Assembly: GCA_027322215.1 (NCBI GenBank)
Contig: DAHVRW010000009.1
Coordinates: 1 to 35,525, forward strand
Source: Marinimicrobium sp.
GTDB lineage: Bacteria; Pseudomonadota; Gammaproteobacteria; Pseudomonadales; Cellvibrionaceae
Reading direction: 5' to 3'
DNA length: 35,525 bases
The position numbers and the translations under genes were made by a program. The notes beneath the pieces were generated by a model, which was not told the DNA's origin, did not search any database, and was given only the letters and a program-made list of their open reading frames with translations. This document shows positions 17,842 through 27,175 of this stretch, one piece after another. Within the stretch, counting starts at the first letter, position 1; the number at the start of each line of letters is the position of its first letter.

Positions 17842-19518
17842 TCAGAAATCGCGCTCAATGGCTTTAGCGAGCGCCCGTGCCATGTCCGTCGCGCTGGCGT
17901 AACGATTCTCCTGGTCCTTCTGCAGAGCTTTGTTGATTATACGGGTGGCGCTGCGCGGCAGTTGTGGACGCAGATCACGAATACTCTTATGCCGGCCTTG
18001 CACGATGTGATAACTCAGCTCGGCAATGCTCTCCCCCACAAAAGGCAGAACGCCGCTTAGCAACTGGTAGAAGGTCACTCCCAAACTAAAAATATCGCTC
18101 TGGGGCCCAGCGCGCAGGCCTCGTAATTGCTCCGGTGACATATAGAGCGGGCTGCCAAATATTTCCCCCGTTTGGGTGCGGGCACTGCTAGCAATGCGTG
18201 CGATGCCGAAGTCGGTCACCACGACCTGTTGTTGCTGCGCCTTATATACGATATTGCCGGGCTTGATGTCCCGATGCACCACCTCCTGACTGTGCGCATA
18301 GGCCAGAGCCTCAGCCACTTGTCGCACCAGCTCGTATACCTGTGCGATGGGTAACAACTTAGCCTCGCTCACATGTTCACTTAGGGGCACACCGGCTATG
18401 TAGTCCATGGCAATGTAGGCCAGGTCCGGCTCCTCGCCCACGTCATACACTGTGACGATGCCCGGGTGTTTCAACCGCCCCGCCGCTTCAGCTTCGCGGA
18501 AAAAACGGGTTTTTACCGACTCGCGCTCTGTGCCGTCCAGGTGGGCATAGTTGAGGGTTTTGATGGCCAAGGGCCGGGCGATGTGCGGGTCGTGGCCCAG
18601 GTAAACGATGCCCATGGCGCCGCGCCCTAACTCCCGTTCAATTTCATAACGGCCCAGCCGCGTGGGCGCCTGAGCAATCTCCAGCACCATGGTTTTTGCC
18701 AAGCCATCCGTACCAACGGTCGCGGCGGCCGCCGCAGGTGGTATTTTGGTCAACCGCTGGGGCACGTCCCGGTAACGGCTGCGTCGTTGCTGAATAAGCG
18801 TGTAAACCCGCCGGGCCTGCACTGCTCGCCCTTGCTCCTCGTGCTCCCGCGCCTGGTCGTAAAGATCCGCCAACACCTCTGGTGCGGTTGCACACTGTAG
18901 CAACGCCGCGCTGGCGCCTTCCCAGTCGCCCTGCTGCATTTTTAACGCACCCAGCTCACGACTCACCACCTGATGGCGACGCTGCCAAACGCCCTGGCCG
19001 TACCAAGCGCCAATCAGCAGCAGTCCCAGCCATAAATACTGGGCGCTCAATCCCAGGGGCAACCAATAATGACGTGCGATCGCCGCTCCCAGCTGGGTGA
19101 CAATCAGAACCATAAACAACAGGAGCGTGGCCAGCATTGCCACACTCAAACGCAGGCGCGGCACCAGCAGGCACAGGTAAGCGGTCAGCGTGAGCGCCAA
19201 CAGGGAGTGCGCGGGGTAAAACCACCAGGGCACGTGAGGATGCGCCCCCCAGTTGGGAGGCGCACCCGCGCTATTCATTACAAGGCCGGGCAAATCGGCC
19301 GCCTGAAGCCACCAGTTTGCCGTCACGGGGCCCACGCCCTGCATCCAGCTGAGGTAAGTAGGATCGTTGGTTAAGGCCGCGGCCAAGGATGCCAGGGTGG
19401 CATCGAGCCACTGCAAGGCGGGGTAATATGGCACGGCCAGCGCCAGGCACACTCCCAGTACAAACGTCAGGGTGCGTAAATTCAGCAGGCTGACAAGCCT
19501 TTCAAATGGTGTGGTCAT
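17842..19518 (-). CDS. Membrane-bound Hanks-type serine/threonine protein kinase
   Basis: The 558-residue protein has an N-terminal sensor half with hydrophobic segments near residues 16-32, 103-120, 125-148 and 160-178. A roughly 70-residue stretch between the first two is likely periplasmic. A helical juxtamembrane linker with TPR-like character (185-260) leads to a complete kinase domain (about 291-550). Key residues are present: GRGAMGIVYLG loop, Lys320 in LAIKTL, HRDIKPGN (415-422), DFGIAR (436-441) and GSPLYMSPEQ. It is an active RD-type kinase by sequence. It differs from PASTA or CHASE2 kinases in the outer domain, which I do not recognise. Flanking FHA genes point to a phosphothreonine relay. 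Confidence 0.92.
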   Translation of the reverse strand: MTTPFERLVSLLNLRTLTFVLGVCLALAVPYYPALQWLDATLASLAAALTNDPTYLSWMQGVGPVTANWWLQAADLPGLVMNSAGAPPNWGAHPHVPWWFYPAHSLLALTLTAYLCLLVPRLRLSVAMLATLLLFMVLIVTQLGAAIARHYWLPLGLSAQYLWLGLLLIGAWYGQGVWQRRHQVVSRELGALKMQQGDWEGASAALLQCATAPEVLADLYDQAREHEEQGRAVQARRVYTLIQQRRSRYRDVPQRLTKIPPAAAAATVGTDGLAKTMVLEIAQAPTRLGRYEIERELGRGAMGIVYLGHDPHIARPLAIKTLNYAHLDGTERESVKTRFFREAEAAGRLKHPGIVTVYDVGEEPDLAYIAMDYIAGVPLSEHVSEAKLLPIAQVYELVRQVAEALAYAHSQEVVHRDIKPGNIVYKAQQQQVVVTDFGIARIASSARTQTGEIFGSPLYMSPEQLRGLRAGPQSDIFSLGVTFYQLLSGVLPFVGESIAELSYHIVQGRHKSIRDLRPQLPRSATRIINKALQKDQENRYASATDMARALAKAIERDF

Positions 19519-19558
19519 GACAGGCCGTTGTTATTGGAATCGAGCCACGGGCCGAAGC

Positions 19559-19915
19559 CTACTCGGTGGTGTAGTAAACGCCGGGAATCCAACTCTTTTT
19601 TATTTTCAATGTTTTTTGCAGTGCATCGGATATGTTGTCCACGAAATGTAAATCGTGCGTACCGACCACAATCGTGTCGCCGGCTTTAATCCGCTGGCTC
19701 GGCACCCGCTTACCGTTCACAAACACCCCGTTGGTGCTGTCCAGATCACGAATCTGGTAGCCGTCGTCGGTCTTTTCAATGACCGCATGACGGCTGCTGA
19801 CCGTGGCATCGTCAATCACCAACTGATTGTCCGTGCTACGGCCAATGGTCAGGCACTCTCCCAGCTCGTAATGACAGATGCTGGCGCCATTGAGCTGATG
19901 ATGAATGTACGGCAT
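19559..19915 (-). CDS. FHA-domain protein, first gene of a kinase cassette
   Basis: A single FHA domain with GECLTIGRSTDNQLVI, SSRHAVIEKTDDGY and IRDLDSTNGVFVNGKRV, followed by a tail with LQKTLKIKKSWIPG. I prefer the ATG at 19915, which has GGGAGG eight bases upstream and gives 118 residues. The track start at 19969 adds 18 residues (MLGLCYAECRAITREA) with no FHA character. It starts the FHA-kinase-FHA operon, with 40 bases to the kinase. It is related to the third gene but clearly diverged in sequence, so the two may read different phosphosites. Confidence 0.9.
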   Translation of the reverse strand: MPYIHHQLNGASICHYELGECLTIGRSTDNQLVIDDATVSSRHAVIEKTDDGYQIRDLDSTNGVFVNGKRVPSQRIKAGDTIVVGTHDLHFVDNISDALQKTLKIKKSWIPGVYYTTE

Positions 19916-20213
19916 CGCATGGGCCTCCCGGGTAATGGCACGGCATTCAGCATAGCACAAACCCAACACCCGTCGCGTGACGCCCGTCTCCTCATGGGAC
20001 TCTCGTCAGAGCCGCGTTGGCTTCGCCGCACTGGATTCATCCGCCGAATCGCGGCAGTATACTGTCGCACTCGTCATTAACAACCAGTCAGGTCTTTAAC
20101 GATCAGCCAGCGGCCTTTTGGCCAGTCAAAGAGGCGCGGCCCTGATCTCGACACCGTTGCGCTTGACCTATCGCGCAACACGATAAATCGATCAGTTGCC
20201 AGGGACTCTGAGA
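19916..20213. other. Intergenic region between the FHA-kinase operon and the kelch gene
   Basis: This 298-bp divergent gap must hold the promoters of both the FHA-kinase-FHA operon and the kelch gene. I see no gene, repeat or convincing promoter pair in it. The track ORFs here lack ribosome-binding sites and family-like sequence. Confidence 0.4.
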
Positions 20214-21317
20214 ATGCGGCACCTTATAAACACCTCAAACTTGATCCTGCTTCAGCTGGTTTTAGCCGCTTCAGTAATAGCATCGGGACTGGAGAACGCG
20301 GCTGCGGCAACCGATTTGACCCGCGTCGAACAGGCTGGTGGAAGCTGGCAAGAATGTGCCGATATACCGTGGAAGGTGCAAGAGCTTTACGGCACAACGC
20401 GGGATGGCAAAGTCATTATCGCTGGCGGTATGGCTCTCTCTGAGGCAGACGCCCCTGTAGGAATCGATCGAACCGGCATTTATGACCCGGCCACCGACAC
20501 CTGGACCGAAGGCCCGGCTTTGCCCTCGGCCCGCCATCACTCATTGATGATCAGCGCTGGTGGGCGAATCTACGCCGTTGGTGGGGCGACCCATGGCGCC
20601 TCGAAAGGTCACTGGCAACCCCGCCGGGAGGTGTACGTGCTCGACCGAACCGGGGGCTGGTCCACTTTGACCCAAATGCCCGTCGATCAAACCGAGGCGA
20701 TGGCGGTTGAGCATGAAGGCCGTATTCATATTCTGGGCGGGCGCACACCCAACTTTGACGATGCCAGCCGCTGGAGCGAGTACCGCGATGTGGATTGGCA
20801 TACGGTTTACGATATCCAAAGCAACACCTGGTCAACCGCCGCGGCCCTGCCCTCGCCCCGAAACAGTGCGGCGGTGGCCATTATCGATGGCCTGATTTAC
20901 GTGGCCGGTGGGCGAACGATGAAAGGCGGCAACATAGCTAACCTCGATCGCTACGATCCGGTGACGGACGAATGGCAATCGCTCAGCCCCATGCCCTATG
21001 CCGCCGGAGGTTTTAATGGCGCCGCCGTGGGTGGGAAATTTTATGTTTTTGGTGGCGAAGAGTTAGGTGTTTTAGGCGCGGACGGTGTCTTTGCGCAATC
21101 GATGCGTTACGACCCTGAGACCGATCAATGGCAAGCCTTGCCGAACCTGCCCACGGCGCGCCACGGGCATGCGGTGGTACCGGTACAGGGAAGTTTGTTC
21201 GTCATTGGCGGCGGGGCGCATACGGCCACCGGCATGACCACCAATACCCTTGAAGTCTATACGCCTGAGGGCAACTACCCACCGGTGAGCTGCCAACACA
21301 GGGACGCTAGTAGGTGA
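20214..21317 (+). CDS. Exported kelch-repeat beta-propeller protein
   Basis: The ATG at 20214 follows AGGGA at about nine bases and opens a signal peptide (hydrophobic LILLQLVLAASVIASG, likely cleavage after ENAAAA). The TTG at 20196 used by the track would only lengthen it. The mature part carries six kelch blades marked by double glycines (VIIAGG, IYAVGG, IHILGG, IYVAGG, FYVFGG, LFVIGG), each followed by YDP.T..W-like turns. The first strand (GSWQECADIP) probably closes the ring. No lipobox or catalytic motif is visible. It probably acts in the periplasm or outside as a binding or scaffold protein; the ligand is unknown. It is transcribed alone and convergent with the dehydrogenase operon. 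Confidence 0.88.
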   Translation: MRHLINTSNLILLQLVLAASVIASGLENAAAATDLTRVEQAGGSWQECADIPWKVQELYGTTRDGKVIIAGGMALSEADAPVGIDRTGIYDPATDTWTEGPALPSARHHSLMISAGGRIYAVGGATHGASKGHWQPRREVYVLDRTGGWSTLTQMPVDQTEAMAVEHEGRIHILGGRTPNFDDASRWSEYRDVDWHTVYDIQSNTWSTAAALPSPRNSAAVAIIDGLIYVAGGRTMKGGNIANLDRYDPVTDEWQSLSPMPYAAGGFNGAAVGGKFYVFGGEELGVLGADGVFAQSMRYDPETDQWQALPNLPTARHGHAVVPVQGSLFVIGGGAHTATGMTTNTLEVYTPEGNYPPVSCQHRDASR

Positions 21318-21336
21318 GGGGTTGAGGGGTCAACGT

Positions 21337-21361
21337 TCGCTGGCTTGGGAAAAGCCAGCGA
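21337..21361. terminator. Hairpin between the convergent kelch and dehydrogenase genes
   Basis: A perfect 10-bp stem (TCGCTGGCTT / AAGCCAGCGA) with a 5-base loop lies 20 bases past the kelch stop. No T-run follows on either strand, so it may stabilise mRNA ends or act only weakly as terminator. Confidence 0.35.
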
Positions 21362-21479
21362 CAATACCTGCCCGCCACCTATCCCGACGTGCAAACCCTC
21401 CGGCTATTTAGCAGAGCCGTCTGGGTTTTGGCTTTCGGCGGCGCTTAAGCGGGTTTAGAAAACGTTTCTCAACGGCCTG

Positions 21480-22577
21480 CTAGGCCGCCGACCCAACCCT
21501 CAGAATCGGCTTGACCGTTACGCCGTTTTTCGAATCCTCGAACGCCTTATCGATTTGATCAAACTCGTAAAACTGCACCAGCTTGTCAAACGGAAAGCGG
21601 CCCTCTTTGTAGTAGGCCACCAACTGAGGAATAAATACCCTCGGAACGGAATCGCCTTCGATGACGCCGATCATGCTCTTACCTTCGGCCATCAAGTCGT
21701 CTTGAACGTTTAGAGTCAGTTCACCGGTCACGCCGACAATGGCACAGGTGCCCAGCGGCCGAAGTGCGTGCAAGGCTTGGCGGACCACCACCGGCACGCC
21801 CGTGCTTTCCACCGCGTAGTGAAGACCGCCGTCGGTGATTTTGCGTATCTCTTCGACAACGTCAACATTCTTGCTGTTTAGCGTATGGGTTGCCCCCAGC
21901 TCTTTGGCCAGAGTCAAGCGGTTGTCGTGGATATCCACGGCAATGATCTGATGACAGCCTACGATTTTCGCCGCCATGATCGCACTCAAGCCAACAGCAC
22001 CGGCTCCAAAAATGGCGATGGCGCTGCCGAACTCGGGCTTCAAACGGTTGAGTATCGTACCCGCGCCGGTTTGAATACCGCAGCCGAGCGGCCCCAGCAG
22101 AGCCAGGTCGACGCTCTTGTCCACCTTGACCACGTTGCGCTCATGGACCACCGCGTGAGTGGCGAAAGAGGATTGCCCAAAAAATGTCGACACACCCTGA
22201 TCGCCCTGACTCAAACGGTGCGAACCATCATCCATTACGCCGCCGAAGTTCAGATCATTGAAGGTTTCGCACACCGTCGGGTGTCCGGTCAGACAGTTAC
22301 CACAACTGCCGCAATGGGCGAATGACATCACCACATGATCGCCTACCTCAAGCCCGGTAACGTTCGGGCCGAGTTTTTCAATAACACCCGAGCCCTCATG
22401 ACCGAGAACGACGGGAAATGGTGATAGCCCCAGCTCACGAGCCACCTCATCAGTGTGACAAACGCCGGTGGCAACAACGCGGACCAACACTTCCCCCGCC
22501 TGGGGCTCCGCCAACGCCACCGACTCGAGAACAAAATCCCCAGCCTGAGCGTGGGTTACCGCTGCTTTAATATCCAT
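21480..22577 (-). CDS. Zinc-dependent alcohol dehydrogenase, benzyl/aryl-alcohol type
   Basis: A medium-chain zinc dehydrogenase of 365 residues resembling XylB-type benzyl alcohol dehydrogenases. Catalytic zinc ligands are Cys40, His60 with Glu61, and Cys166. The structural zinc site is CGSCGNCLTGHPTVC (Cys89, 92, 95, 103). The Rossmann motif GAGAVG lies at 191-196, and the aspartate of AVDIHDNR favours NAD over NADP. The reaction would be alcohol to aldehyde with NAD. It lies 65 bases after an aldehyde dehydrogenase gene, so the pair could turn an aromatic alcohol into the acid. The exact substrate is inferred from family resemblance only. Confidence 0.85.
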   Translation of the reverse strand: MDIKAAVTHAQAGDFVLESVALAEPQAGEVLVRVVATGVCHTDEVARELGLSPFPVVLGHEGSGVIEKLGPNVTGLEVGDHVVMSFAHCGSCGNCLTGHPTVCETFNDLNFGGVMDDGSHRLSQGDQGVSTFFGQSSFATHAVVHERNVVKVDKSVDLALLGPLGCGIQTGAGTILNRLKPEFGSAIAIFGAGAVGLSAIMAAKIVGCHQIIAVDIHDNRLTLAKELGATHTLNSKNVDVVEEIRKITDGGLHYAVESTGVPVVVRQALHALRPLGTCAIVGVTGELTLNVQDDLMAEGKSMIGVIEGDSVPRVFIPQLVAYYKEGRFPFDKLVQFYEFDQIDKAFEDSKNGVTVKPILRVGSAA

Positions 22578-22642
22578 AATCTATCCTCAATGTTAAGTTT
22601 CAAAAAAGGTACGTGTAAAAAGTCCTGTTAAACGGGCTGCGT

Positions 22643-24109
22643 TTAAAACGGATACTTTCGGGGTTGGTGCTGAACACTGACCCATTGGTCTGTGGTGAAC
22701 TCGGCGATGGCCCAATCACCACTGAAGCGCCCCAATCCTGAATTCTTTTCACCGCCGAACGGTGCATTCGGCTCATCGTTGACCGGCATATCGTTGACGT
22801 GAACCATACCCGCGCGGATGCGCTGGGCGAAGCGCAAGCCTCGCGCCAAATCACCGGAAAAAACGGCGCTCGACAAGCCATACTCGGTATCGTTAGCCAG
22901 CTCGAGGGCATGGGCTTCGTTGCGGGCTTTAAGAATTCCGATCAACGGGCCAAAAATCTCCTCGCGGCTGATGTTCATCTCCGGCGTTACATCACCAAAC
23001 ACATGAGGTGGCAGCACCTGTCCCTTAACCTCGCCTTCGAGTAAAACCTTTGCACCCTCTTGTTTGGCTTTGGCGATTTTTTCTTGCAGCCCTTCCAGTT
23101 GCGCCTGGTTAATAATCGGCCCGATTGCCGTGGATGCCTGGGCTGGATCACCCACTGTCAATGCCCGCGCCTTGGCGACGAAGCGCTCGACAAACTCGTC
23201 ATAGCGGCTCGCGTCAACAATGATTCGGTTAACCGCCATGCAAATTTGGCCTTGGTGTAAAAAGGTGCCGACGATAGCCGCCGCCACTGCCTGTTCAATG
23301 TCGGCATCATCGAGAACCACAAACGGACCGTTGCCGCCGAGTTCCAGTGCGACCCGTTTAATGTGTTCGCCGCCTCCGGCAATTCGGGCGATGCCTCGCC
23401 CCACCGGGGTGGAACCAGTGAACGAGATCAAGCTCGGCACCGGATGCTCCACAAAGGCATCGCCAATTTCCCGCCCTGGGCCCACCACAACACTGAGCGC
23501 CCCCGCCGGCAAACCCGCCTCTTCAAATAAACGCGCAATCAACAAGCCGCCGGTGACCGGTGTGTCGCTGGCGGGCTTGATCACTACGGTATTACCCAGT
23601 GCCAATGCCGGGGCCACCGAGCGTTGGGATAGATGCAAAGGAAAGTTCCAGGGGCTAATGACGGAAACGACCCCCAACGGCTTTCGGTAAACCAAGTGCT
23701 CTTTGCCCGGAACGTTACTCGCCATTGTGCGACCGTGCATCCGGCTCGGCATACTGGCGGCTTCCAGAGTGATTCCGCGGGCGGACGCCCACTCAATCTC
23801 GGCTTTCATTTTGGTGCTGCCGGATTCGCGCACCAGCCAATCAATGATTTCATCCTTGCGCACATCAAACAACTCAACTACGCGATACAAAATGGCGGCT
23901 CGCGCCGCTGGGGAGGTTGCCGCCCAGTCAGGCTGAACTTCATTCGCCCGGGCGTAAGCCGCGTCCATATCCTCTCGATTGGCTTGACGGATCTTCAGCA
24001 ACTCTTGATCTTGATACGGGTCTTTCACCGTGAGGTCCTGCTTGCCTGATCCCTCGCGCCACTGCCCCGCGATCGGTAACAGATGCATCTCTTCGTAAGG
24101 TTTAGCCAT
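22643..24109 (-). CDS. NAD(P)-dependent aldehyde dehydrogenase, benzaldehyde/vanillin type
   Basis: The ATG at 24109 has GGAGG upstream and starts [12 protein letters not shown], giving 488 residues. The track start at 24172 adds 21 residues and is rejected. Catalytic residues are visible: Asn155 in ISPWNFPL, Glu256 in LELGGNGPF and the nucleophile Cys290 in [11 protein letters not shown]. The cofactor loop [12 protein letters not shown] is present. The sequence is closest to aromatic aldehyde dehydrogenases such as XylC or Vdh. It heads a two-gene unit with the aryl-alcohol-type dehydrogenase. The 163-bp gap upstream, before the aldo-keto reductase stop, leaves room for a promoter. Confidence 0.88.
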   Translation of the reverse strand: MAKPYEEMHLLPIAGQWREGSGKQDLTVKDPYQDQELLKIRQANREDMDAAYARANEVQPDWAATSPAARAAILYRVVELFDVRKDEIIDWLVRESGSTKMKAEIEWASARGITLEAASMPSRMHGRTMASNVPGKEHLVYRKPLGVVSVISPWNFPLHLSQRSVAPALALGNTVVIKPASDTPVTGGLLIARLFEEAGLPAGALSVVVGPGREIGDAFVEHPVPSLISFTGSTPVGRGIARIAGGGEHIKRVALELGGNGPFVVLDDADIEQAVAAAIVGTFLHQGQICMAVNRIIVDASRYDEFVERFVAKARALTVGDPAQASTAIGPIINQAQLEGLQEKIAKAKQEGAKVLLEGEVKGQVLPPHVFGDVTPEMNISREEIFGPLIGILKARNEAHALELANDTEYGLSSAVFSGDLARGLRFAQRIRAGMVHVNDMPVNDEPNAPFGGEKNSGLGRFSGDWAIAEFTTDQWVSVQHQPRKYPF

Positions 24110-24272
24110 AACATTTCCTCCTTCCGGACGATGAGTATCGATACGGCAGAGCATGAATGGCGCATTAACCAAAACGGCTCGGCACGCTCCGATATCTGTG
24201 CCGCCTATTCTGCCACATGGGCTATGGCAGATGGGCGTAATAAGAAAGCGTTTCTGTCTGCCCGGGGCGAGA

Positions 24273-25220
24273 CTATGCCCCGCTCGCTTTGTTGAGTCGG
24301 TTGAGCGCCGGCTCAGGTAACGACAGCGTTACCGCACCCATTATTTCCTCGAGCTGTTCCAGCTTCGTGGCACTGGCAATGGGCGCGGTGACACCCGGGC
24401 GGCTCAACAGCCATGCCAATGCCACCTGCGCCGGGCGTGCGGATAGCTCATCCGATACCGCCAGCAACTCGTGCAAAATTCTCTGGCCACGGCCCGTGAA
24501 ATACTGCTGCATGAAGTCGGCTCGGGCACTGCCTTGCAGATCTTCCACCTTGCGGTACTTGCCGGTGAGAAAACCACTGGCCAACGAGAAGTAACTCACC
24601 ACGCCGATCTGCTGTTCCTGTGCCAGATTCGCCAGCTCAGATTCAAAATCATCCCGATCATGCAAGTTGTACAGCGGCTGTATCACTTCATAGCGGGCCA
24701 GCCCCTGTTCCTTTGAGACGTTCAGCGCCTCGCGTAAGCGCTCTGCGGAATAGTTGGACGCCCCCAGTGCACGCACCTTGCCGGCCTTTACCAATTTATC
24801 GAAGGCGGTCATGGTTTCTTCCAAGGGCACCTGCTCGTCGTCAATATGCGCAAAGTAGATGTCGATATAATCCGTGCCGAGGCGTTTTAACGAATCGTTC
24901 ACAGCCGCTTCAATATTGGCGGCGGACAGACCTTTCCGTGGTTCCCACATGCCCACTTTGGTCATGAGGACAATGTCATCGCGTCGGCCGCGTTTGGCCA
25001 GCCACTTGCCCAGCACGGTTTCCGATTCACCGCCGCTAAGGCCGGGTGCCCAAGCCGAATAGGAGTCCGCTGTATCGATCGCGTTAAAGCCCCGCTCGAC
25101 GAATCGGTCCAGCAGTTCAAAAGAGCGGGCTTCATCGGCGGTCCAACCGAAGACGTTGCCGCCAAAAACGATCGGAGCTATTTCGATACCCGAACGACCG
25201 AGTGTGCGCTTTTTCATCAT
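24273..25220 (-). CDS. Aldo/keto reductase
   Basis: A 315-residue NADPH-dependent carbonyl reductase of the AKR superfamily. The catalytic tetrad is readable as Asp49 and Tyr54 in DTADSYSAW, Lys88 in LMTKVG and His125 in IYFAHIDD. The C-terminal cofactor stretch contains [19 protein letters not shown]. Two ATGs stand in tandem at 25220 and 25217 after AAGGAG. It follows the LLM monooxygenase by 43 bases, so the TetR, LLM and AKR genes may form one operon dealing with reactive aldehydes or quinones. The substrate is unknown. Confidence 0.9.
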   Translation of the reverse strand: MMKKRTLGRSGIEIAPIVFGGNVFGWTADEARSFELLDRFVERGFNAIDTADSYSAWAPGLSGGESETVLGKWLAKRGRRDDIVLMTKVGMWEPRKGLSAANIEAAVNDSLKRLGTDYIDIYFAHIDDEQVPLEETMTAFDKLVKAGKVRALGASNYSAERLREALNVSKEQGLARYEVIQPLYNLHDRDDFESELANLAQEQQIGVVSYFSLASGFLTGKYRKVEDLQGSARADFMQQYFTGRGQRILHELLAVSDELSARPAQVALAWLLSRPGVTAPIASATKLEQLEEIMGAVTLSLPEPALNRLNKASGA

Positions 25221-25263
25221 CAGAACTCCTTAATTTGTATGAAAGAACGAGGCGCGAATGAAT

Positions 25264-26247
25264 TTAGGATTTCATCGCCTCGGCGATAAGTTCCAGCGAT
25301 CGCAGCCGTGCTTCATGTTCGTAAACATCTGAGACTATCATGACCTCATCGACGCCGGTATCGGCAATAAACGTTTTAAGTCCGGCGCGCACGGTATCCA
25401 CAGAGCCAAAAATCGAATATTTCAACATATGCATGGCCTGTGCCTTTTCACCGGCCGACCAGTAACTGTCGATATCGTCGATGGGAGGTTTACTTAACCC
25501 CCGCCGTCCGGCGAACAAGTCCGCAAACGACATTTGCTGGGTGGTTGCCAGCCGCACGGCTTCCTCATCCGTATCCGCGGCGATGATATTGATGCCGGCA
25601 ACCGCATAGGGCTCGGCCAGCTGTTTTGAGGGTTTAAAGCGGCTGCGGTATATCTCCAACGCTGGCATCAGCATGTCCGGTGCAAAGTGCGAAGCGAAGG
25701 CGTAAGGCAAACCCAGCTCGGCCGCCAAAGTGGCGCCGAAGTTGCTGGAGCCCAGTATCCACAGGGGCACATTGGTGCCCGTGCCCGGTACCGCAAGAAT
25801 ACGCTGCTGCGGTGTGCGCGGCCCCAGGAATGCCTGGAGTTCCTGAACGTCTTGTGGAAAATGATCCGAGGCATTGGGCGCACGGCGCATGGCGCGCACG
25901 GCAATCTGGTCGGTGCCCGGCGCGCGGCCAAGGCCCAAATCAATGCGCCCAGGGTAGAGATGCTCCAAAGTGCCGAACTGTTCAGCAATGATATAAGGCG
26001 CATGGTTGGGCAACATGATACCCCCCGCGCCAACCCGAATGGTTTTGGTACCGCCGGCAATATGACCGATCACAATGGAGGTGGCGGCACTGGCAATACC
26101 CTCCATGTTGTGATGTTCGGCCACCCACACACGTTTAAAGCCCCAGCGCTCGGCGTGGGCCGCCATATCCCGGGCATTGTTCAAAGCCGTGCCTGGGTCT
26201 GTGTCTTCGGTGACGCGTACCAGTTCAAGAATAGAAAATTCGGTCAT
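25264..26247 (-). CDS. LLM-class flavin-dependent oxidoreductase, YhbW-like
   Basis: A bacterial-luciferase-like TIM-barrel flavoprotein of 327 residues. The N-terminal block [17 protein letters not shown] and the phosphate-binding region [15 protein letters not shown] match E. coli YhbW and relatives. [18 protein letters not shown] and [19 protein letters not shown] complete the pattern. Such enzymes use reduced FMN to oxygenate or reduce small compounds, but the substrate is not predictable. Its start overlaps the tetR stop by four bases (ATGA type), so the two are cotranslated. Control by the TetR protein is likely. Confidence 0.9.
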   Translation of the reverse strand: MTEFSILELVRVTEDTDPGTALNNARDMAAHAERWGFKRVWVAEHHNMEGIASAATSIVIGHIAGGTKTIRVGAGGIMLPNHAPYIIAEQFGTLEHLYPGRIDLGLGRAPGTDQIAVRAMRRAPNASDHFPQDVQELQAFLGPRTPQQRILAVPGTGTNVPLWILGSSNFGATLAAELGLPYAFASHFAPDMLMPALEIYRSRFKPSKQLAEPYAVAGINIIAADTDEEAVRLATTQQMSFADLFAGRRGLSKPPIDDIDSYWSAGEKAQAMHMLKYSIFGSVDTVRAGLKTFIADTGVDEVMIVSDVYEHEARLRSLELIAEAMKS

Positions 26248-26900
26248 TTCGGATTGCTCCCGATTGCTGAATGCTTAATGGCTGAGTGCCTAGTTGCTGA
26301 GTGCTCAATAGATTCGTGCGCATTTTTCGTCGAATCGTCGGCCAGATAACCGTAGGCGAGTATCTCGTCGACACTCTCCGGCGCCGCGCCGTACTCGCGT
26401 ACTTTGTCGTGGACAAATGCCGCTCCCAGCACGCTAAAAAATAATGCCTGTGGAGCGACCGACGGGCGCGCGGCACCGTCAGCTTGGGCACGAGATAAAA
26501 ACTCTTCTGTGATGGAAATCAGAGTCTGGCATGTAACAGCCAGAGGCGATGTTTGAGCTTCCATGGCTTTGACAAACGATCTGGGTAGACCGTTGAAAGC
26601 GCTGAGGTAATCTTTGAGTTCGGCCATCCATGTCAGTAGAGCTGTTTTGGCGCAGCTCAGGGCGGCCGCCTTGTCCCGATTAGACAACAGCACCGTCTGG
26701 CGCTCGTGCAACAACTCGCATAATAAGTGCTCGCGAGTCGGAAAATGCCGATAGAGCGTCCCCGGGCCAACCCCGGCGGAGCGCGCCACCTCATCGAGCG
26801 ACGCATCAATACCATCGCGAGCGAACGCGGCCTTTGCCGCCTCGAGAATTAAACCGCGATTGCGTCTCGCATCCGCCCTTTGGACTGTCTGTGCTTGCAT
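26244..26900 (-). CDS. TetR-family transcriptional regulator with repeat-bearing C-terminus
   Basis: An N-terminal TetR helix-turn-helix (about residues 12-60: [38 protein letters not shown]) is followed by an all-helical ligand domain up to about residue 190. The last 25 residues are unusual: three tandem pentapeptides of type xHSAx ([15 protein letters not shown]), encoded by three 15-bp DNA repeats. This tail was probably added by repeat invasion of the gene end, and it carries the LLM start overlap. The gene has no divergent partner close by except the sigma factor gene 275 bp away. A CGGAG..CTCCG palindrome upstream may be its operator. The inducer is unknown. Confidence 0.9.
   Translation of the reverse strand: MQAQTVQRADARRNRGLILEAAKAAFARDGIDASLDEVARSAGVGPGTLYRHFPTREHLLCELLHERQTVLLSNRDKAAALSCAKTALLTWMAELKDYLSAFNGLPRSFVKAMEAQTSPLAVTCQTLISITEEFLSRAQADGAARPSVAPQALFFSVLGAAFVHDKVREYGAAPESVDEILAYGYLADDSTKNAHESIEHSATRHSAIKHSAIGSNPK
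26262..26306. repeat. Three tandem 15-bp repeats at the 3' end of tetR
   Basis: Consecutive units ATTGCTGAATGCTTA, ATGGCTGAGTGCCTA and GTTGCTGAGTGCTCA share the core GCTGARTGC. They lie inside the coding sequence and encode the HSA pentapeptides. The three units differ at a few positions. Confidence 0.8.
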
Positions 26901-26958
26901 CAGAGCCTCGTCAGTGGAATGTCAAGTTTTCGAGCATAACGGCAGTATAACATCTATT

Positions 26959-26973
26959 CGGAGGATATCTCCG
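26959..26973. promoter_or_regulatory. Candidate TetR operator upstream of tetR
   Basis: An inverted repeat CGGAG - GATAT - CTCCG lies 59 bases upstream of the tetR start codon. Size and symmetry fit a TetR-type site. No experimental support is available. Confidence 0.35.
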
Positions 26974-27020
26974 TTTTCCGGCTACTGAACGACGTGAACA
27001 ACGCCGCGCGTTGCGGCAAC

Positions 27021-27103
27021 GGTTAACTGCATGAGAAAAGAAAAATTATTAACGCTTGTCGAAATCGCGGATGGGTGTACGACTATTGAGAAAACCAGTC
27101 ACC
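27021..27103. repeat. Left copy of an approx. 83-bp direct repeat around the ECF promoter
   Basis: From GGTTAAC to GTCACC this block is similar to 28401-28484, exactly 1380 bp further on for most of its length. The 14 bases TTGTCGAAATCGCG and the 9 bases ACGACTATT are identical, and the A-rich stretch (AAAAATT) upstream is shared as well. The similarity extends beyond what a promoter alone needs. Confidence 0.7.
27057..27085 (+). promoter_or_regulatory. Predicted ECF42-type promoter of the sigma gene
   Basis: TGTCGA (27057-27062) is followed after 17 bp by CGACTA (27080-27085). The same motif with identical spacing lies before the DUF1428 operon. TGTCGA-like -35 boxes are reported for ECF42 targets. 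The transcript would have a leader of about 80 nt before the sigma gene ATG, and its presence implies self-activation. Confidence 0.7.
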
Positions 27104-27175
27104 CCTGATCACAGTGGTAACGCCTATGGCGCCATGCTATCTAGACGATGGTTACCGTAAATTATAGACTGCAGC

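Noticed and set aside
25687-26349. 220-residue plus-strand ORF across the LLM gene
   Set aside because: It is antisense to the conserved LLM protein and to the end of tetR, with no recognisable domain.
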